A stretch of DNA of 64,000 bases from Actinomycetes bacterium (GCA_021790675.1 JAJYGN010000012.1:1-64000); one strand, 5' to 3'. Shown: positions 17,197-26,036, counted from the stretch's first letter. Numbers and translations: made by a program. Notes: generated by a model from the sequence alone, not told the origin.

Positions 17197-17466
17197 GTGG
17201 ACGAGACCTCTCCCCTCGACGAGATCGCCGAACTGCGCGCCACGCCGGTCACCGACGTGCTCGCGACGCACATCTTTTACCTGATCCAGGTGGCCGCCGT
17301 GCACCTGGCGGCCACTCCGGCCAACCTCGAGGACGCCGCCTTGGTCATCGACGTCGTGGCCGCGATCCTCGCCGCGGGCGGCGAGCGGCTGGGTGAGCAC
17401 GTCGATCTCTATCGCAACGCTCTCGCCGAGGTCCAGCAGGTCTACGTGCGCGCCGCTCGCCTCTAA
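17197..17466 (+). CDS. DUF1844-type small protein
   Basis: 89 residues from GTG at 17197 (V-DETSPLDEIAEL). The stretch VTDVLATHIFYLIQVAAVHLAA...NLEDAALVIDVVAAIL...GERLGEHVDLYRNALAEVQQVYV matches my memory of DUF1844, an actinobacterial family commonly found divergent from or next to infC. It is mostly helical and amphipathic; function unknown. The stop codon lies inside the perfect inverted repeat that terminates transcription. Confidence 0.75.
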   Translation: MDETSPLDEIAELRATPVTDVLATHIFYLIQVAAVHLAATPANLEDAALVIDVVAAILAAGGERLGEHVDLYRNALAEVQQVYVRAARL

Positions 17467-17510
17467 CGACACCGCCCCGCCGGTTTCTCGGCGGGGCGGT
17501 GTCGTTAGAG
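17461..17510. terminator. Bidirectional terminator between DUF1844 gene and livK
   Basis: Perfect inverted repeat: 22-nt arms 17461-17482 and 17489-17510 with a 6-nt loop (17483-17488). It lies between two convergent genes, contains the stop codon of the plus-strand gene and ends six bases before the livK stop. There is no U-tract on either side, as often in GC-rich actinobacteria. Confidence 0.85.
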
Positions 17511-17516
17511 GTCCGA

Positions 17517-18884
17517 TTACTTCAAATAACCCGGAATCGGCGTGATCTTCTGCTTGGAGACAATGATCGGCGAGTTCGAGTAGTCACCAGTCGTGTACTC
17601 GGCGTTCCCGAGCAGGGCCGCGAAGTGCGGCGGCTGGGTCGGGTCCGAGTTGGGAACGATCCGCGCGATCGCGCCGCCCTGGAGACCCTGGTGGTTCGTG
17701 CGCGAGTAGCTCAGCGGAGTGAGCGACGGCGTCGCGAAGTGCGTGGTCATCATCGCCTTGACGATTCCCGCACGCGTCACGTTCTTGCCCAGGGAGTGCA
17801 GCGCTTCGACGAAGGCCACGCCCTCGCTGGCGCCGTAGACCATGTTCCCGTCGAGCTGACCCTTGAAGGCGCCCGAGTAGAAGTTCGGGAACCACGCGCG
17901 TGAATTCTTGTCCTTCGTGATGATCTTGCGCAGCCAGATGTTCCAGGGGTTCGTCCGGTTGTTCGCGGCCGGGTACGGGTCCAACGTGATCGCGTTGGCG
18001 AGCAGCGGGTTGTTCACCGACGAGGGGTCTGAGCCCACCGAGGAGACAACCCACTGGGGCGAGTAGCTCATCTTGTTCGCGGCGGCCATGATGTAGCTCG
18101 TGAGTGGCGGAATCGAGTCGAGCACGACCACCGTCGCGTTGTCACCCTTGAGCGTGGTGAGGGCCTGGGTGATGTCCGAGAAGTTGCCCGTCACGCCATC
18201 GAGCGGCGAGTACGTCAACTGGTCCTTGCTGGCGATCGAGAGTCCACCAGCGAGCAACCCGGCGAGGCCGTTGGCCCCGAAGTCGTCACCCTGGCCGATG
18301 ACGCCCACCACGGCGCCCTTCTTGTGACCGAGGATCCAGCGCGCGAGAATCTTTCCCTCGGCCTGGTAGCTGGTCTGGTAGCCGAAGAGCAACGGGTATT
18401 GCGCCCGATTCCAGTCAGAGGATCCCGAAGACACGAAGAGGTCCGGCACCTTGTTCTGGTTCAGATACCCGATGACCGAGTCCTGAGCGGCTGTACCCAA
18501 CGAGCCCACCTCGGCGAAGACGTGGTCCTGGGTAACCAGGGTCTGGGTCTGGGTGAGGGTCGGCGTGTTGCCCACCCCGGCGGTACAGCCCAGGGCGTTG
18601 ATGTTGTAGCAGTCGTCCTTGCGCAGGTAGATGATCCGGCGTCCGTTGACACCACCGTGGGCATTCACATAGTCAAAGACGGCCGCAGTGGCGGCGGAGA
18701 CCTCGGCGTAGCCGGCGGCGATACCGCTGAGAGGAACCGTCGCACCGATGGTGACTGTGTGAGCGGTCACACCCGGCGTGGACGCCGCCCCCGCACTCAC
18801 GGCCAGCCCGGCACTCAGCATCCCGAGCGTCAGCGCCGAGGCTGACGCCAGGGTCGCCGCCCGGCGGATTCGAACTCGTGACAT
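17517..18884 (-). CDS. livK: ABC transporter substrate-binding protein (branched-chain amino acid type)
   Basis: 455-residue exported periplasmic-binding-fold protein (Peripla_BP_6 type). ATG at 18884 has GGGGAGG upstream. Residues 1-~34 are a signal peptide (basic MSRVRIRRAA, hydrophobic core, AGA-A cleavage region). There is no lipobox cysteine, unlike most Gram-positive binding proteins, so it may be released or held by the permease. Mature start VTIGATVPLSG...AATAAVFDYVNAHGGVNGR is typical of LivK-like proteins. It is the last gene of the cluster, separated from livM by 86 bp with stem-loops. Ligand not determined; amides or urea are possible. Confidence 0.88.
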   Translation of the reverse strand: MSRVRIRRAATLASASALTLGMLSAGLAVSAGAASTPGVTAHTVTIGATVPLSGIAAGYAEVSAATAAVFDYVNAHGGVNGRRIIYLRKDDCYNINALGCTAGVGNTPTLTQTQTLVTQDHVFAEVGSLGTAAQDSVIGYLNQNKVPDLFVSSGSSDWNRAQYPLLFGYQTSYQAEGKILARWILGHKKGAVVGVIGQGDDFGANGLAGLLAGGLSIASKDQLTYSPLDGVTGNFSDITQALTTLKGDNATVVVLDSIPPLTSYIMAAANKMSYSPQWVVSSVGSDPSSVNNPLLANAITLDPYPAANNRTNPWNIWLRKIITKDKNSRAWFPNFYSGAFKGQLDGNMVYGASEGVAFVEALHSLGKNVTRAGIVKAMMTTHFATPSLTPLSYSRTNHQGLQGGAIARIVPNSDPTQPPHFAALLGNAEYTTGDYSNSPIIVSKQKITPIPGYLK

Positions 18885-18924
18885 ATGTTCCTCCCCTTCC
18901 ACCCTCGCGGGTGAACAAATTTTG

Positions 18925-18973
18925 GTTACTTCTCAGTAACGGATTATCACAGTTTGAGCGTCATTATCGCTCA
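18925..18973 (-). promoter_or_regulatory. Stem-loops between livM and livK
   Basis: Two perfect 6-bp hairpins in the 86-bp gap: arms 18955-18960/18968-18973 (7-nt loop, overlapping the livM stop) and 18925-18930/18935-18940 (4-nt loop), followed by an AT-rich run. Could stabilise or attenuate the mRNA so that the binding protein is made in a different amount from the membrane parts. Confidence 0.4.
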
Positions 18974-20005
18974 GCGCCTCACAAGACGACGCAGATAGGA
19001 CCCAAGTCCCACCAATCCGCGTGGCGCCAGCATCATCGTGAGAATGAGCAGCACCCCGAACACGATGCCCTTCAAGTTCGCGCCAAAGGTCGAGGTCGGG
19101 TTAACTCCGGTCACTTTGTTGACGACGGAAACGATGTTGTCCGAGTACGAGTAGATCAGTCCACCGATTACGGCGCCGCTTAGCGTGCCGATGCCCCCCA
19201 GGACCATGAGGGTCAAGAGAAGGATCGACAACGTAAGTCCGTAGGTCTGCGGCGTCACGCTACCCGAGAGCAGCGTCATCATCGATCCGCCGAGCCCCGC
19301 ATAGGCCGCCGAGATCACGAAGGCCAGCGTGCGGGTGCGTTGGAGGTTGACGCCCACCAGCTCGGCCGCCACCTCGTTGTCGCGCACCAGGCGCAGCGCG
19401 CGGCCCGTGCGCGAGCGAAAGAGGTTCGCCATGAAGAAGAACGCCACGGCCGCCACGACGATGGCTACGTCGGCGGGCCACTGCGCGTTCGCCTTGACTA
19501 ACGCGTCCGAGCCGGAAAAGAGGTTCGCGAACCACGACGGCGCGTTCAAGAAGTTGATGAAGAGACCACCCGATCCCCCCGTGAGCGAGCGTGAATCGAT
19601 GGCCAAGGGCGCCACCGCGAAGGAGAACGCGAGGGTCATGCCGGCCAGGTAGGGACCGCGCAGTCGCGTCGCCGGCAACGCCAGCACGAGTCCGCTCACG
19701 CCTCCCAATACGGTCGAGAGGAACAGCGACCAGATGATCGGACTGGTCGTGTGGTGGTTCGCCCAGATGGCGGTCGTGTAGGCCCCGATCGCCATGAATC
19801 CCGCGTTGCCCAGCGAGACCTGGCCACTCCAGCCGATCAACCAGCTCAACCCGAGGATCACGATCGACATCGCCGCTCCCCCGGCCAGCTTCGAGTCGTC
19901 AAGGGGCGTCAGCACGAAGGTGACGGCGAGCGCCAGCGCGCACAGCACCACAGACGCGACCAGCCGGAAACTGGTGGGATAGCGCTGAGAGAGCGAGCGG
20001 ACCAT
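18971..20005 (-). CDS. livM: Branched-chain amino acid ABC transporter permease (LivM type)
   Basis: 344 residues, about nine hydrophobic helices, with the LivM core GLSWLIGWSGQVSLGNAGFMAIGAY (residues ~52-76) and the cytoplasmic coupling loop RSRTGRALRLVRDNEVAAELVGVN. Pairs with LivH and is powered by LivF/LivG. Start 5 bp after the livH stop. Confidence 0.93.
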   Translation of the reverse strand: MVRSLSQRYPTSFRLVASVVLCALALAVTFVLTPLDDSKLAGGAAMSIVILGLSWLIGWSGQVSLGNAGFMAIGAYTTAIWANHHTTSPIIWSLFLSTVLGGVSGLVLALPATRLRGPYLAGMTLAFSFAVAPLAIDSRSLTGGSGGLFINFLNAPSWFANLFSGSDALVKANAQWPADVAIVVAAVAFFFMANLFRSRTGRALRLVRDNEVAAELVGVNLQRTRTLAFVISAAYAGLGGSMMTLLSGSVTPQTYGLTLSILLLTLMVLGGIGTLSGAVIGGLIYSYSDNIVSVVNKVTGVNPTSTFGANLKGIVFGVLLILTMMLAPRGLVGLGSYLRRLVRR

Positions 20006-20010
20006 TCTCG

Positions 20011-20904
20011 TCAGACCCTGCGCGACACGTGCTTGGTGAAGAGGCCCTGGGGTCGCAGTGACAGTCCGATCACCAGCACGATGACCCCCGAAAGCGGCGC
20101 GATGCTGGTGGACCAGAAGTCGAGGATGAACTGCTCAGTCAGGCCGATCGCCAGCCCGGCGACGATGGCGCCGAGGGGCGACTCCAAACCGCCCACAGCC
20201 GCCGCGATGAAGGCTGAGACAAAGATCCCGTCCATGTTGGTGGGCGCCAGGACCTGGCCGGTCGAGACGACGACCGCGGCCAACGTGCCCACGCCGGTCG
20301 AGAGGATCCAGCCCAAGGTGAGAAGGCGCCCCACGCGCACGCCGAGCAGCCGTGACACCTCGGGCGCCAGGGCCGCCGCTCGCATCTGCAGTCCGAGGTT
20401 CGTACGACGAAAGAGCAGGGCGATGGCGATCACCACGGCCGCGACCACCGCGACCTCGTAGAAGATGAACGGCGAGACCAAGATGGTGTGGCCCGCCGAC
20501 TGGTAGTAGATCTGTGAGAACGGCGAGGGCAGCATCGTGATGTTGGTCGTCCAGATCGAGGCGATCACGGCCTCGATCACGCCGAGAAATCCGATCATGA
20601 CCACGATGGGATTGATCTCGGGCTTGCCGTAGAGGGGACGGATCAAGACCCTTTCGGTGACGCCGCCCAGGACCATGCCCGTGACGACGGACAGCACGAG
20701 GCAGAGCCAGTAGTTCAATCCGTGAAAGACCAAGTTCATCCCCACGAAGGTCGCGAACATTCCCATCGCGCCCTGGGCGAAGTTCAAGACGTGGGTGGAC
20801 TGCCAGATGATCACCAGACTCAGTGCGATCAGGGCCACGACCGCCCCGGTGGCCAAGCCGCCGAAGATGTCGGTCATCACACGTGAGGCGAGGAACGTTC
20901 CCAT
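20011..20904 (-). CDS. livH: Branched-chain amino acid ABC transporter permease (LivH type)
   Basis: 297-residue inner-membrane permease with LIALSLVIIWQSTHVLNFAQGAMGMFATFVG, the hallmark LivH region, and LGLQMRAAALAPEVSRLLGVRVGR as coupling loop. ATG at 20904 shares one base with the livF stop (TGATG). The longer frame to 21078 lies inside livF and is not used. Confidence 0.93.
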   Translation of the reverse strand: MGTFLASRVMTDIFGGLATGAVVALIALSLVIIWQSTHVLNFAQGAMGMFATFVGMNLVFHGLNYWLCLVLSVVTGMVLGGVTERVLIRPLYGKPEINPIVVMIGFLGVIEAVIASIWTTNITMLPSPFSQIYYQSAGHTILVSPFIFYEVAVVAAVVIAIALLFRRTNLGLQMRAAALAPEVSRLLGVRVGRLLTLGWILSTGVGTLAAVVVSTGQVLAPTNMDGIFVSAFIAAAVGGLESPLGAIVAGLAIGLTEQFILDFWSTSIAPLSGVIVLVIGLSLRPQGLFTKHVSRRV

Positions 20905-21611
20905 CAGGTCACCAGTCCCAGGTAGTAGCGACGCAAGCTCTCGTCGGCGGCGACTTCCCCGGCAGTGCCAAAGGCCGCGACCCGGCCGATGTGTAACACC
21001 ACGGCGTCGTGGGCGATGCGCAGTGCGCTCTTGGCGTTCTGCTCGACCAGGATCACCGTGAGGTCCTCGGAGGTGCACAGTTCACTGATCGTGCGCATCA
21101 TGTCCGCGGTCACCTGAGGGGCCAGACCGAGGGAGGGCTCGTCGAGTAACAAGACGCTGGGGCGTGCGATCAGCGCACGGGCCATGGCGAGCATCTGTCG
21201 CTCGCCCCCCGACAGCGTGGCGGCGTAGTTACGCCGGCGCGACTCGAGCGCGGGAAACTGCGTGAACTGGCGCGCGATGCCCTCAGCGAGGTCCACCTTG
21301 CTCGCCAGAGCTCCCAGGCGCAAGTTCTCCTCGACGGTCAACTCTTCAATCACTCCGCGACCCTCTGGCACGTGTGCCACGCCGCGTCGAGCGATGTCCT
21401 CGGTGGCGGTTCCGACCAAGTCAAACTCACCCAATCGAATCGAGCCCTGCCGGGGCTTCACGAGACCGGAGATCGTGCGCAGCAGCGTCGTCTTGCCCGC
21501 GCCGTTGGCCCCGATGACGGTCGTGATCTTGCCGGTGGGCGCCTCGAAAGTGACGTCTCGCAGCGCAGTCACCGCGCCATAGCTGACGCTCAGGTTCTCG
21601 ACGCGGATCAC
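20904..21611 (-). CDS. livF: Branched-chain amino acid ABC transporter ATPase (LivF type)
   Basis: 235-residue ATPase: Walker A GANGAGKTT, Q-loop region VAHVPEGRGVIEELTVEENL (typical of LivF), signature LSGGERQMLAMARAL, Walker B LLLDEPSLGLAP, H-loop VILVEQN. Start overlaps the livG stop by 4 bp. Confidence 0.96.
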   Translation of the reverse strand: MIRVENLSVSYGAVTALRDVTFEAPTGKITTVIGANGAGKTTLLRTISGLVKPRQGSIRLGEFDLVGTATEDIARRGVAHVPEGRGVIEELTVEENLRLGALASKVDLAEGIARQFTQFPALESRRRNYAATLSGGERQMLAMARALIARPSVLLLDEPSLGLAPQVTADMMRTISELCTSEDLTVILVEQNAKSALRIAHDAVVLHIGRVAAFGTAGEVAADESLRRYYLGLVT

Positions 21612-22384
21612 TCGTCCACCCCGAGGTAGGCGGCCAGAACCGTCTCGTCGTGGCTGATCTCCCCGGGCGAGCCCGCGGCGATCACCTGGCCAAAGTTGAG
21701 TACCACCAAGCGATGCACCAGGGGCATGACGAAGTCCATGTTGTGCTCGACTAGCAGCACGCTCGTCGTGGAGCCGAGTTCGACAATCACGCGGGCAAAC
21801 TCCTCGAGTTCGTTCTCGTCAAGCCCCGACGCGGGCTCGTCAAGCAGCAGCAGGCTCGGCTGGACCATCAGGGCGCGCGCGACGGCGACCTTCTTCGCGA
21901 TGCCGTAGGGGATCTCCCCCGGTAGCGACGCCGCGTAGCCGGCGACGCCCAGACGCTCCAGGTTTGAGAGGGCCTCGGCACGCAACGCGCGCTCGCCTCG
22001 AGAGGAGCGCGGCAGACCCAGCGCTCCCCAGAGCACTCCACCGCCCGGGCGGCTCTGGGCGCCGGCCATCACGTTCTCGAGGACGGTCAACCGCTCGAAG
22101 AGGCCCACCCCCTGGAGTGTGCGGGCGATGCCGGCGTGGGCCAGCTGATGGGGGCGAAGATCACTGCGACCCAAGTGCGGAAAGCGCACGGAGCCACTCT
22201 GGGGACGCAGGAATCCGCAGACCACGTTGAACGCGGTGGTCTTGCCGGCCCCGTTTGGCCCGATGAGTCCCACGATCTCGTTGGCGGCCACGTTGAAGGA
22301 GACGTCGCTGAGCGCGTAGAGCCCACCGAAGTGGACGGAAACGTTCTCCACACTCAAGGTGAGTGCCCCCGTCGGCAACGTCAT
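21608..22384 (-). CDS. livG: Branched-chain amino acid ABC transporter ATPase (LivG type)
   Basis: 258-residue ATPase: Walker A GPNGAGKTT, GIARTLQGVGLFERLTVLENV, an altered signature IPYGIAKKVAVARAL (LivG proteins usually have LPYGxQRRLEIARAL), Walker B LLLLDEPASGLD and LLVEHNMDFVM. First gene of the transporter cluster. A TATGTT hexamer at 22393-22398 ends 8 nt before the ATG and no Shine-Dalgarno is seen, so this may be a leaderless start. Confidence 0.94.
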   Translation of the reverse strand: MTLPTGALTLSVENVSVHFGGLYALSDVSFNVAANEIVGLIGPNGAGKTTAFNVVCGFLRPQSGSVRFPHLGRSDLRPHQLAHAGIARTLQGVGLFERLTVLENVMAGAQSRPGGGVLWGALGLPRSSRGERALRAEALSNLERLGVAGYAASLPGEIPYGIAKKVAVARALMVQPSLLLLDEPASGLDENELEEFARVIVELGSTTSVLLVEHNMDFVMPLVHRLVVLNFGQVIAAGSPGEISHDETVLAAYLGVDE

Positions 22385-22401
22385 AAGTGTCCAACATATC
22401 T

Positions 22402-22421
22402 CCCGGGCCCATCCACCCGGG
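22402..22421 (-). terminator. GC-rich hairpin after the riboflavin cluster
   Basis: Arms CCCGGG at 22402-22407 and 22416-22421 with an 8-nt loop, a few bases after the stop of the cold-shock-like gene and just before the livG promoter. Likely separates the two transcription units; no U-tract. Confidence 0.45.
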
Positions 22422-22426
22422 GATCT

Positions 22427-22633
22427 CTAGGTCTCCAGGAGATGAACGTCGCTCGCCTCGTCGTGTCCGCGCTGGCCGACAGACCGGGTCGCGCCGACGC
22501 GAACGCCCACGTTGATGTGGCGTCCGCCTCCGCGAATGCTCACGCAATGGAAGAAGTATGTCTCACCGTCGTCGGCGGCCAGCAGCCCCCAGCCCGCGTG
22601 CTCGTCGAAGTCGGCGATAACGCCCTCGATCAC
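22427..22633 (-). CDS. Small cold-shock-domain-like protein
   Basis: 68 residues, start overlapping the ribH stop by 4 bp (ATGA). Reads like a divergent single cold-shock domain: GVIADFDEHAGWGLLAADDG in place of the usual G-x-V-K-x-F-N-x-x-K-G-x-G-F-I, TYFFHCVSI in place of VFVHFSAI, and a late G-x-G-A-x-V segment. The two RNA-binding motifs are therefore recognisable but changed. May bind RNA; an attached function in riboflavin synthesis is not evident. Confidence 0.7.
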   Translation of the reverse strand: MIEGVIADFDEHAGWGLLAADDGETYFFHCVSIRGGGRHINVGVRVGATRSVGQRGHDEASDVHLLET

Positions 22634-23169
22634 GAGCGCGACGAGAGTTGGTCGACCAACGAGATCATCTCGAGCGCGGTAAGCGCCGCCTCGCGGCCCT
22701 TGTTGGTGTGGTCCGGCAGCGAGCGCACGAGGGCCTGATCGAGGTTCTCAGTGGTGAGCACGCCAAACACCACAGGCACGCCCGTGGCGAGCTGGACGTC
22801 CTGGATACCGCGCGCGCACTCCCCCGCGACCAGGTCGTAGTGCCCGGTGTCGCCGCGGATCACGGCGCCCAGCGTGATGACCGCATCGACGCGACGCGTC
22901 GCGCCGATCATCGCCTGGGCGAGGAGCGGGATTTCGAACGCGCCCGGCGCCCAGGCGAGAACCACATCGCGGCGCTCCACGCCGGCCTCGGCGAGGGCTC
23001 CGAGCGCTCCCTCGAGAAGGCGAAGGGTGATCGCGCCGTTGAAGCGTCCCGCGGCGACGCCGATGCGCCGGCCGCGACCGTCCTGGCTGGCCGTGAGTGA
23101 GGTACCGACCCGCTGGGCGACCTCGGCGATGGCCTCCGGGTCGATCTCGGTGCTAGCGGTCTTCTTCAT
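22630..23169 (-). CDS. ribH: 6,7-dimethyl-8-ribityllumazine synthase
   Basis: Condenses 5-amino-6-ribitylamino-uracil with dihydroxybutanone phosphate. From ATG 23169 the product has 179 residues, with RFNGAITLRLLEGAL, WAPGAFEIPLLAQ, GAVIRGDTGHYDLVA and VPVVFGVLTTENLDQA as in lumazine synthases; the first ~20 residues are extra. GGAGGG lies upstream and the start overlaps the end of ribBA by 17 bp. The normally adjacent ribE is absent. Confidence 0.95.
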   Translation of the reverse strand: MKKTASTEIDPEAIAEVAQRVGTSLTASQDGRGRRIGVAAGRFNGAITLRLLEGALGALAEAGVERRDVVLAWAPGAFEIPLLAQAMIGATRRVDAVITLGAVIRGDTGHYDLVAGECARGIQDVQLATGVPVVFGVLTTENLDQALVRSLPDHTNKGREAALTALEMISLVDQLSSRS

Positions 23170-24376
23170 CCAAGCCCTCCAGCAAGTGACCGAGCCGTTC
23201 ACGCTTCGTGCGCAGATAGTCGATGTTGAACTCCGTCGGCTTGCTCTCGATCGGAACGCGCTCGACGATGTTGAGGCCGAATCCTTCCAACCCCCCGTAC
23301 TTGGAGGGGTTGTTGGTCATCAGGCGCATGTTGGTCACCCCGAGGTCCACCAGGATCTGAGAACCGATGCCGTATTCGCGCGAGTCCACCGGCAGCCCAA
23401 GTTCGAGGTTCGCGTCAACGGTGTCCTTGCCCTCCTCTTGGAGGGCGTACGCACGAATCTTGTGGCCCAGGCCAATGCCGCGCCCCTCGTGGCCGCGCAG
23501 GTACACGACGATGCCCGCGCCCTCTGCGGCGATCTTGGCGAGAGCCGTGTGCAGCTGGGGCCCGCAGTCACAGCGCAGTGAGCCCATCACGTCGCCGGTC
23601 AGGCATTCGGAGTGAACGCGAACCAGCACGTCCTTGCCGTCGGTGATATCGCCGTAGACCAGGGCCAGGTGCTGCTCGCCGTCGAGCACGTTCTCAAAGA
23701 CGTAGGCCTGGAAGGGGCCGTGCTCGGTGGGCAGCGTCGCCTCCGCGACGCGGCGCACCAGTTTCTCGTGGTGGCGCCGGTAGCGGATCAGGTCGGCGAT
23801 CGTCACCAGGGGCAAACCGTGCGTCGCCGCGAAGACCTCGAGCTCGGGCAGGCGGGCCATGTCAGACTTGTCGGCCGAGACGATCTCACAGAGCACCCCC
23901 GAGGGGTACTTACCGGCCAGTCGGCACAGATCGACGGTGGCCTCAGTGTGACCAGCGCGCTTCAAGACCCCGCCCTGGCGATAGCGCAGCGGGAAGATGT
24001 GCCCCGGACGACTGAGATCGCTGGGCCGCGTCGCCGGGTCGATGAGGGCGCGTACGGTCGCCGCGCGGTCACCGGCCGAGATCCCCGTCGTCGTTCCGTG
24101 GCGGTAGTCGACGGTCACCGTAAAGGCCGTGCGCTGGGCCTCGGTGTTGGCCACCACCATGAGAGGCAGGTCGAGCTCGTCGGCGCGCGCGGATTCGAGC
24201 GGCACGCAAAAGACTCCCGAGGTGTGCTCGAGGAAGAACGCCATCGACTCCGCCGTCACGTCTTCGGCGGCCATGATCAGGTCGCCCTCGTTCTCGCGGT
24301 CCTCGTCGTCGACGACCACGACCATGCCGCCGGCGCGCAGTGCCGCCACCGCCTCTTCAATGCTTGAGAGCGCCAT
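23153..24376 (-). CDS. ribBA: Bifunctional DHBP synthase / GTP cyclohydrolase II
   Basis: 407 residues. N-terminal RibB half (DDEDRENEGDLIMAAE, RHGTTTGISAGDRA) makes dihydroxybutanone phosphate; C-terminal RibA half (HSECLTGDVMGSLRCDCGPQL zinc site, LRGHEGRGIGLGHKI) opens GTP. ATG 24376 shares one base with the ribD stop (TGATG); the longer frame to 24526 is inside ribD. Confidence 0.97.
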   Translation of the reverse strand: MALSSIEEAVAALRAGGMVVVVDDEDRENEGDLIMAAEDVTAESMAFFLEHTSGVFCVPLESARADELDLPLMVVANTEAQRTAFTVTVDYRHGTTTGISAGDRAATVRALIDPATRPSDLSRPGHIFPLRYRQGGVLKRAGHTEATVDLCRLAGKYPSGVLCEIVSADKSDMARLPELEVFAATHGLPLVTIADLIRYRRHHEKLVRRVAEATLPTEHGPFQAYVFENVLDGEQHLALVYGDITDGKDVLVRVHSECLTGDVMGSLRCDCGPQLHTALAKIAAEGAGIVVYLRGHEGRGIGLGHKIRAYALQEEGKDTVDANLELGLPVDSREYGIGSQILVDLGVTNMRLMTNNPSKYGGLEGFGLNIVERVPIESKPTEFNIDYLRTKRERLGHLLEGLDEEDR

Positions 24377-25356
24377 CAGACCTCCACGTCCAGACGTACA
24401 TCTTCGCCGATTCGACGGACCCCCACCACCCGACCGCGCCGCAGCGCACCGATAGTCGGCGTCGACAGGTTCGTCAGCGCCGCTCGCGTACCCCGCGCGC
24501 CGGCCACGGCCGGCGCGACGTACCACGCCAGGCGGTTGACGAGTCCGGCCTCAATGAAGGAGCTCGTGACCGCGGCACCACCCTCGACGAGCACTTGGAG
24601 GACGCCGCGCGCGCCAAGGTCGTCTAAGAGGTCCCCGAGGTCGCCGGTGTACTCCAGGCAGGGGCGCACCCGCGCGCGCGGTGGCGCCTCACCCAGCACG
24701 ACACGCAGCGGCTCGAGCACGCGGTCGTTGACGCGCGCGGTCAGACGTGGGTCGTCGAGGCGCACCGTGGTCGCGCCGACGATGATCGCCTGGCTCTGGG
24801 CTCGCAGCTCGTGTGCGTCGGCTCGGGCGGCCTCGCCGGTGATCCATTGACTGGTGCCGTCGGCCATCGCGGTGACGCCGTCGAGCGTGGCGGCGACCTT
24901 GGCCACCACGTAGGGCCGGCCGGTGCGCCGGTGCCACAGGTAGGGCGCCAGCTGCTCTGTGACGAGTACTGCGCCGACGCCGACACTGACCTCGAGGCCG
25001 GCGTCGCGCAGGTGCGCGATGCCGCGACCGGCGACCTTTTCATCAGGATCGACGATACCCACGACCACGCGAGCGACTCCCGCGGCCAGGATCGCCTCGG
25101 TGCACGCGCCGGTACGCCCCACGTGATCACAGGGTTCCAGGGTGACGACCAGCGTGGCGCCGCGGGCGCGCTCACCGGCGAGCGCCAGCGCCTCCACCTC
25201 GGCGTGAGAGTGTCCGGGAGCCTGTGTGGCCCCTTCGGCGACCACCGTGCCGTTCTCGACGACGAGAGCCCCGACCCAGGGGTTGGGCGGCGCCACGAGG
25301 CGCGCACGCGAGGCGACCACGACGGCACGGGCCATCAGTTCCTCGTCGTGGCTCAT
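24376..25356 (-). CDS. ribD: Bifunctional riboflavin deaminase/reductase
   Basis: 326 residues. N-terminal deaminase with zinc ligands in HSHAEVEAL and TLEPCDHVGRTGAC; C-terminal reductase (KVAATLDGVTAMADGTSQWITG, LVEGGAAVTSSFIEAGLVNRL). Converts the GTP cyclohydrolase product to ribityl-aminouracil phosphate. Overlaps rpe by 4 bp at its start. Confidence 0.95.
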   Translation of the reverse strand: MSHDEELMARAVVVASRARLVAPPNPWVGALVVENGTVVAEGATQAPGHSHAEVEALALAGERARGATLVVTLEPCDHVGRTGACTEAILAAGVARVVVGIVDPDEKVAGRGIAHLRDAGLEVSVGVGAVLVTEQLAPYLWHRRTGRPYVVAKVAATLDGVTAMADGTSQWITGEAARADAHELRAQSQAIIVGATTVRLDDPRLTARVNDRVLEPLRVVLGEAPPRARVRPCLEYTGDLGDLLDDLGARGVLQVLVEGGAAVTSSFIEAGLVNRLAWYVAPAVAGARGTRAALTNLSTPTIGALRRGRVVGVRRIGEDVRLDVEV

Positions 25357-26036
25357 CTCCCCCCCGCGGCGGCGCGCAGGTCACGCGCCGCGCCGAGCGG
25401 ATCGGTCCGGTTAAAGATCGCCGATCCGGCCACGAGGACGTTGGCCCCGGCGGCCACGGCGATCGGCGCGGTGCGCTCATCGATCCCGCCGTCGACCTCG
25501 ATGTCGAGCGCGAGCGAGCGCTCGGTGACAACGCGGCGCGCCGTGCGTACCTTGTCCATCACGTCGGCGATGAAGGACTGCCCGCCAAAGCCAGGAAAGA
25601 CAGTCATCAGGAGCAACAAGTCGATGTCGGCGAGGAAGGGCTCAACGGCTGCAAAGTCAGTATCGGGATTGGCGGCGAGTCCCACCCGCAGGTCCAACTC
25701 GCGAGCCTGAGCGATCAGGGCCGCGGTGTCGCCCACCTCAACGTGCACGGTGCAGCCGTCAGCGCCCGCGTCGGCGAAGGCGCCTAGGTAGCGGCCGGGC
25801 TCACTGAGCATCAGGTGACAGTCGAAGTACCGGGTGCTGTAGCGACGCAGGGACTTCACGACCGGCGGCCCGATGGAAACGTTGGGCACGAAGTGGCCGT
25901 CCATCACGTCCACGTGGAGCCAGTCGGTCTCCTCGTCGATCTCGGCCACCGCGTTCGCCAGCGAGCCGAAGTCGGCCGCGAGGATCGACGGAGCGATCCT
26001 CAATGCACCCACGGGGCCCGCGTCCAGTGCCGTCAC
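25353..26036 (-). CDS. rpe: Ribulose-phosphate 3-epimerase
   Basis: 227-residue TIM-barrel enzyme interconverting ribulose- and xylulose-5-phosphate. Motifs: IAPSILAADFGSLANAV, LHVDVMDGHFVPNVSIG with metal ligands, CHLM, MTVFPGFGGQSFI, IEVDGGI. GTG start overlaps the fmt stop (GTGA). Supplies pentose phosphate, the substrate of RibB, which may explain its place before the rib genes. Confidence 0.96.
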   Translation of the reverse strand: MTALDAGPVGALRIAPSILAADFGSLANAVAEIDEETDWLHVDVMDGHFVPNVSIGPPVVKSLRRYSTRYFDCHLMLSEPGRYLGAFADAGADGCTVHVEVGDTAALIAQARELDLRVGLAANPDTDFAAVEPFLADIDLLLLMTVFPGFGGQSFIADVMDKVRTARRVVTERSLALDIEVDGGIDERTAPIAVAAGANVLVAGSAIFNRTDPLGAARDLRAAAGGR

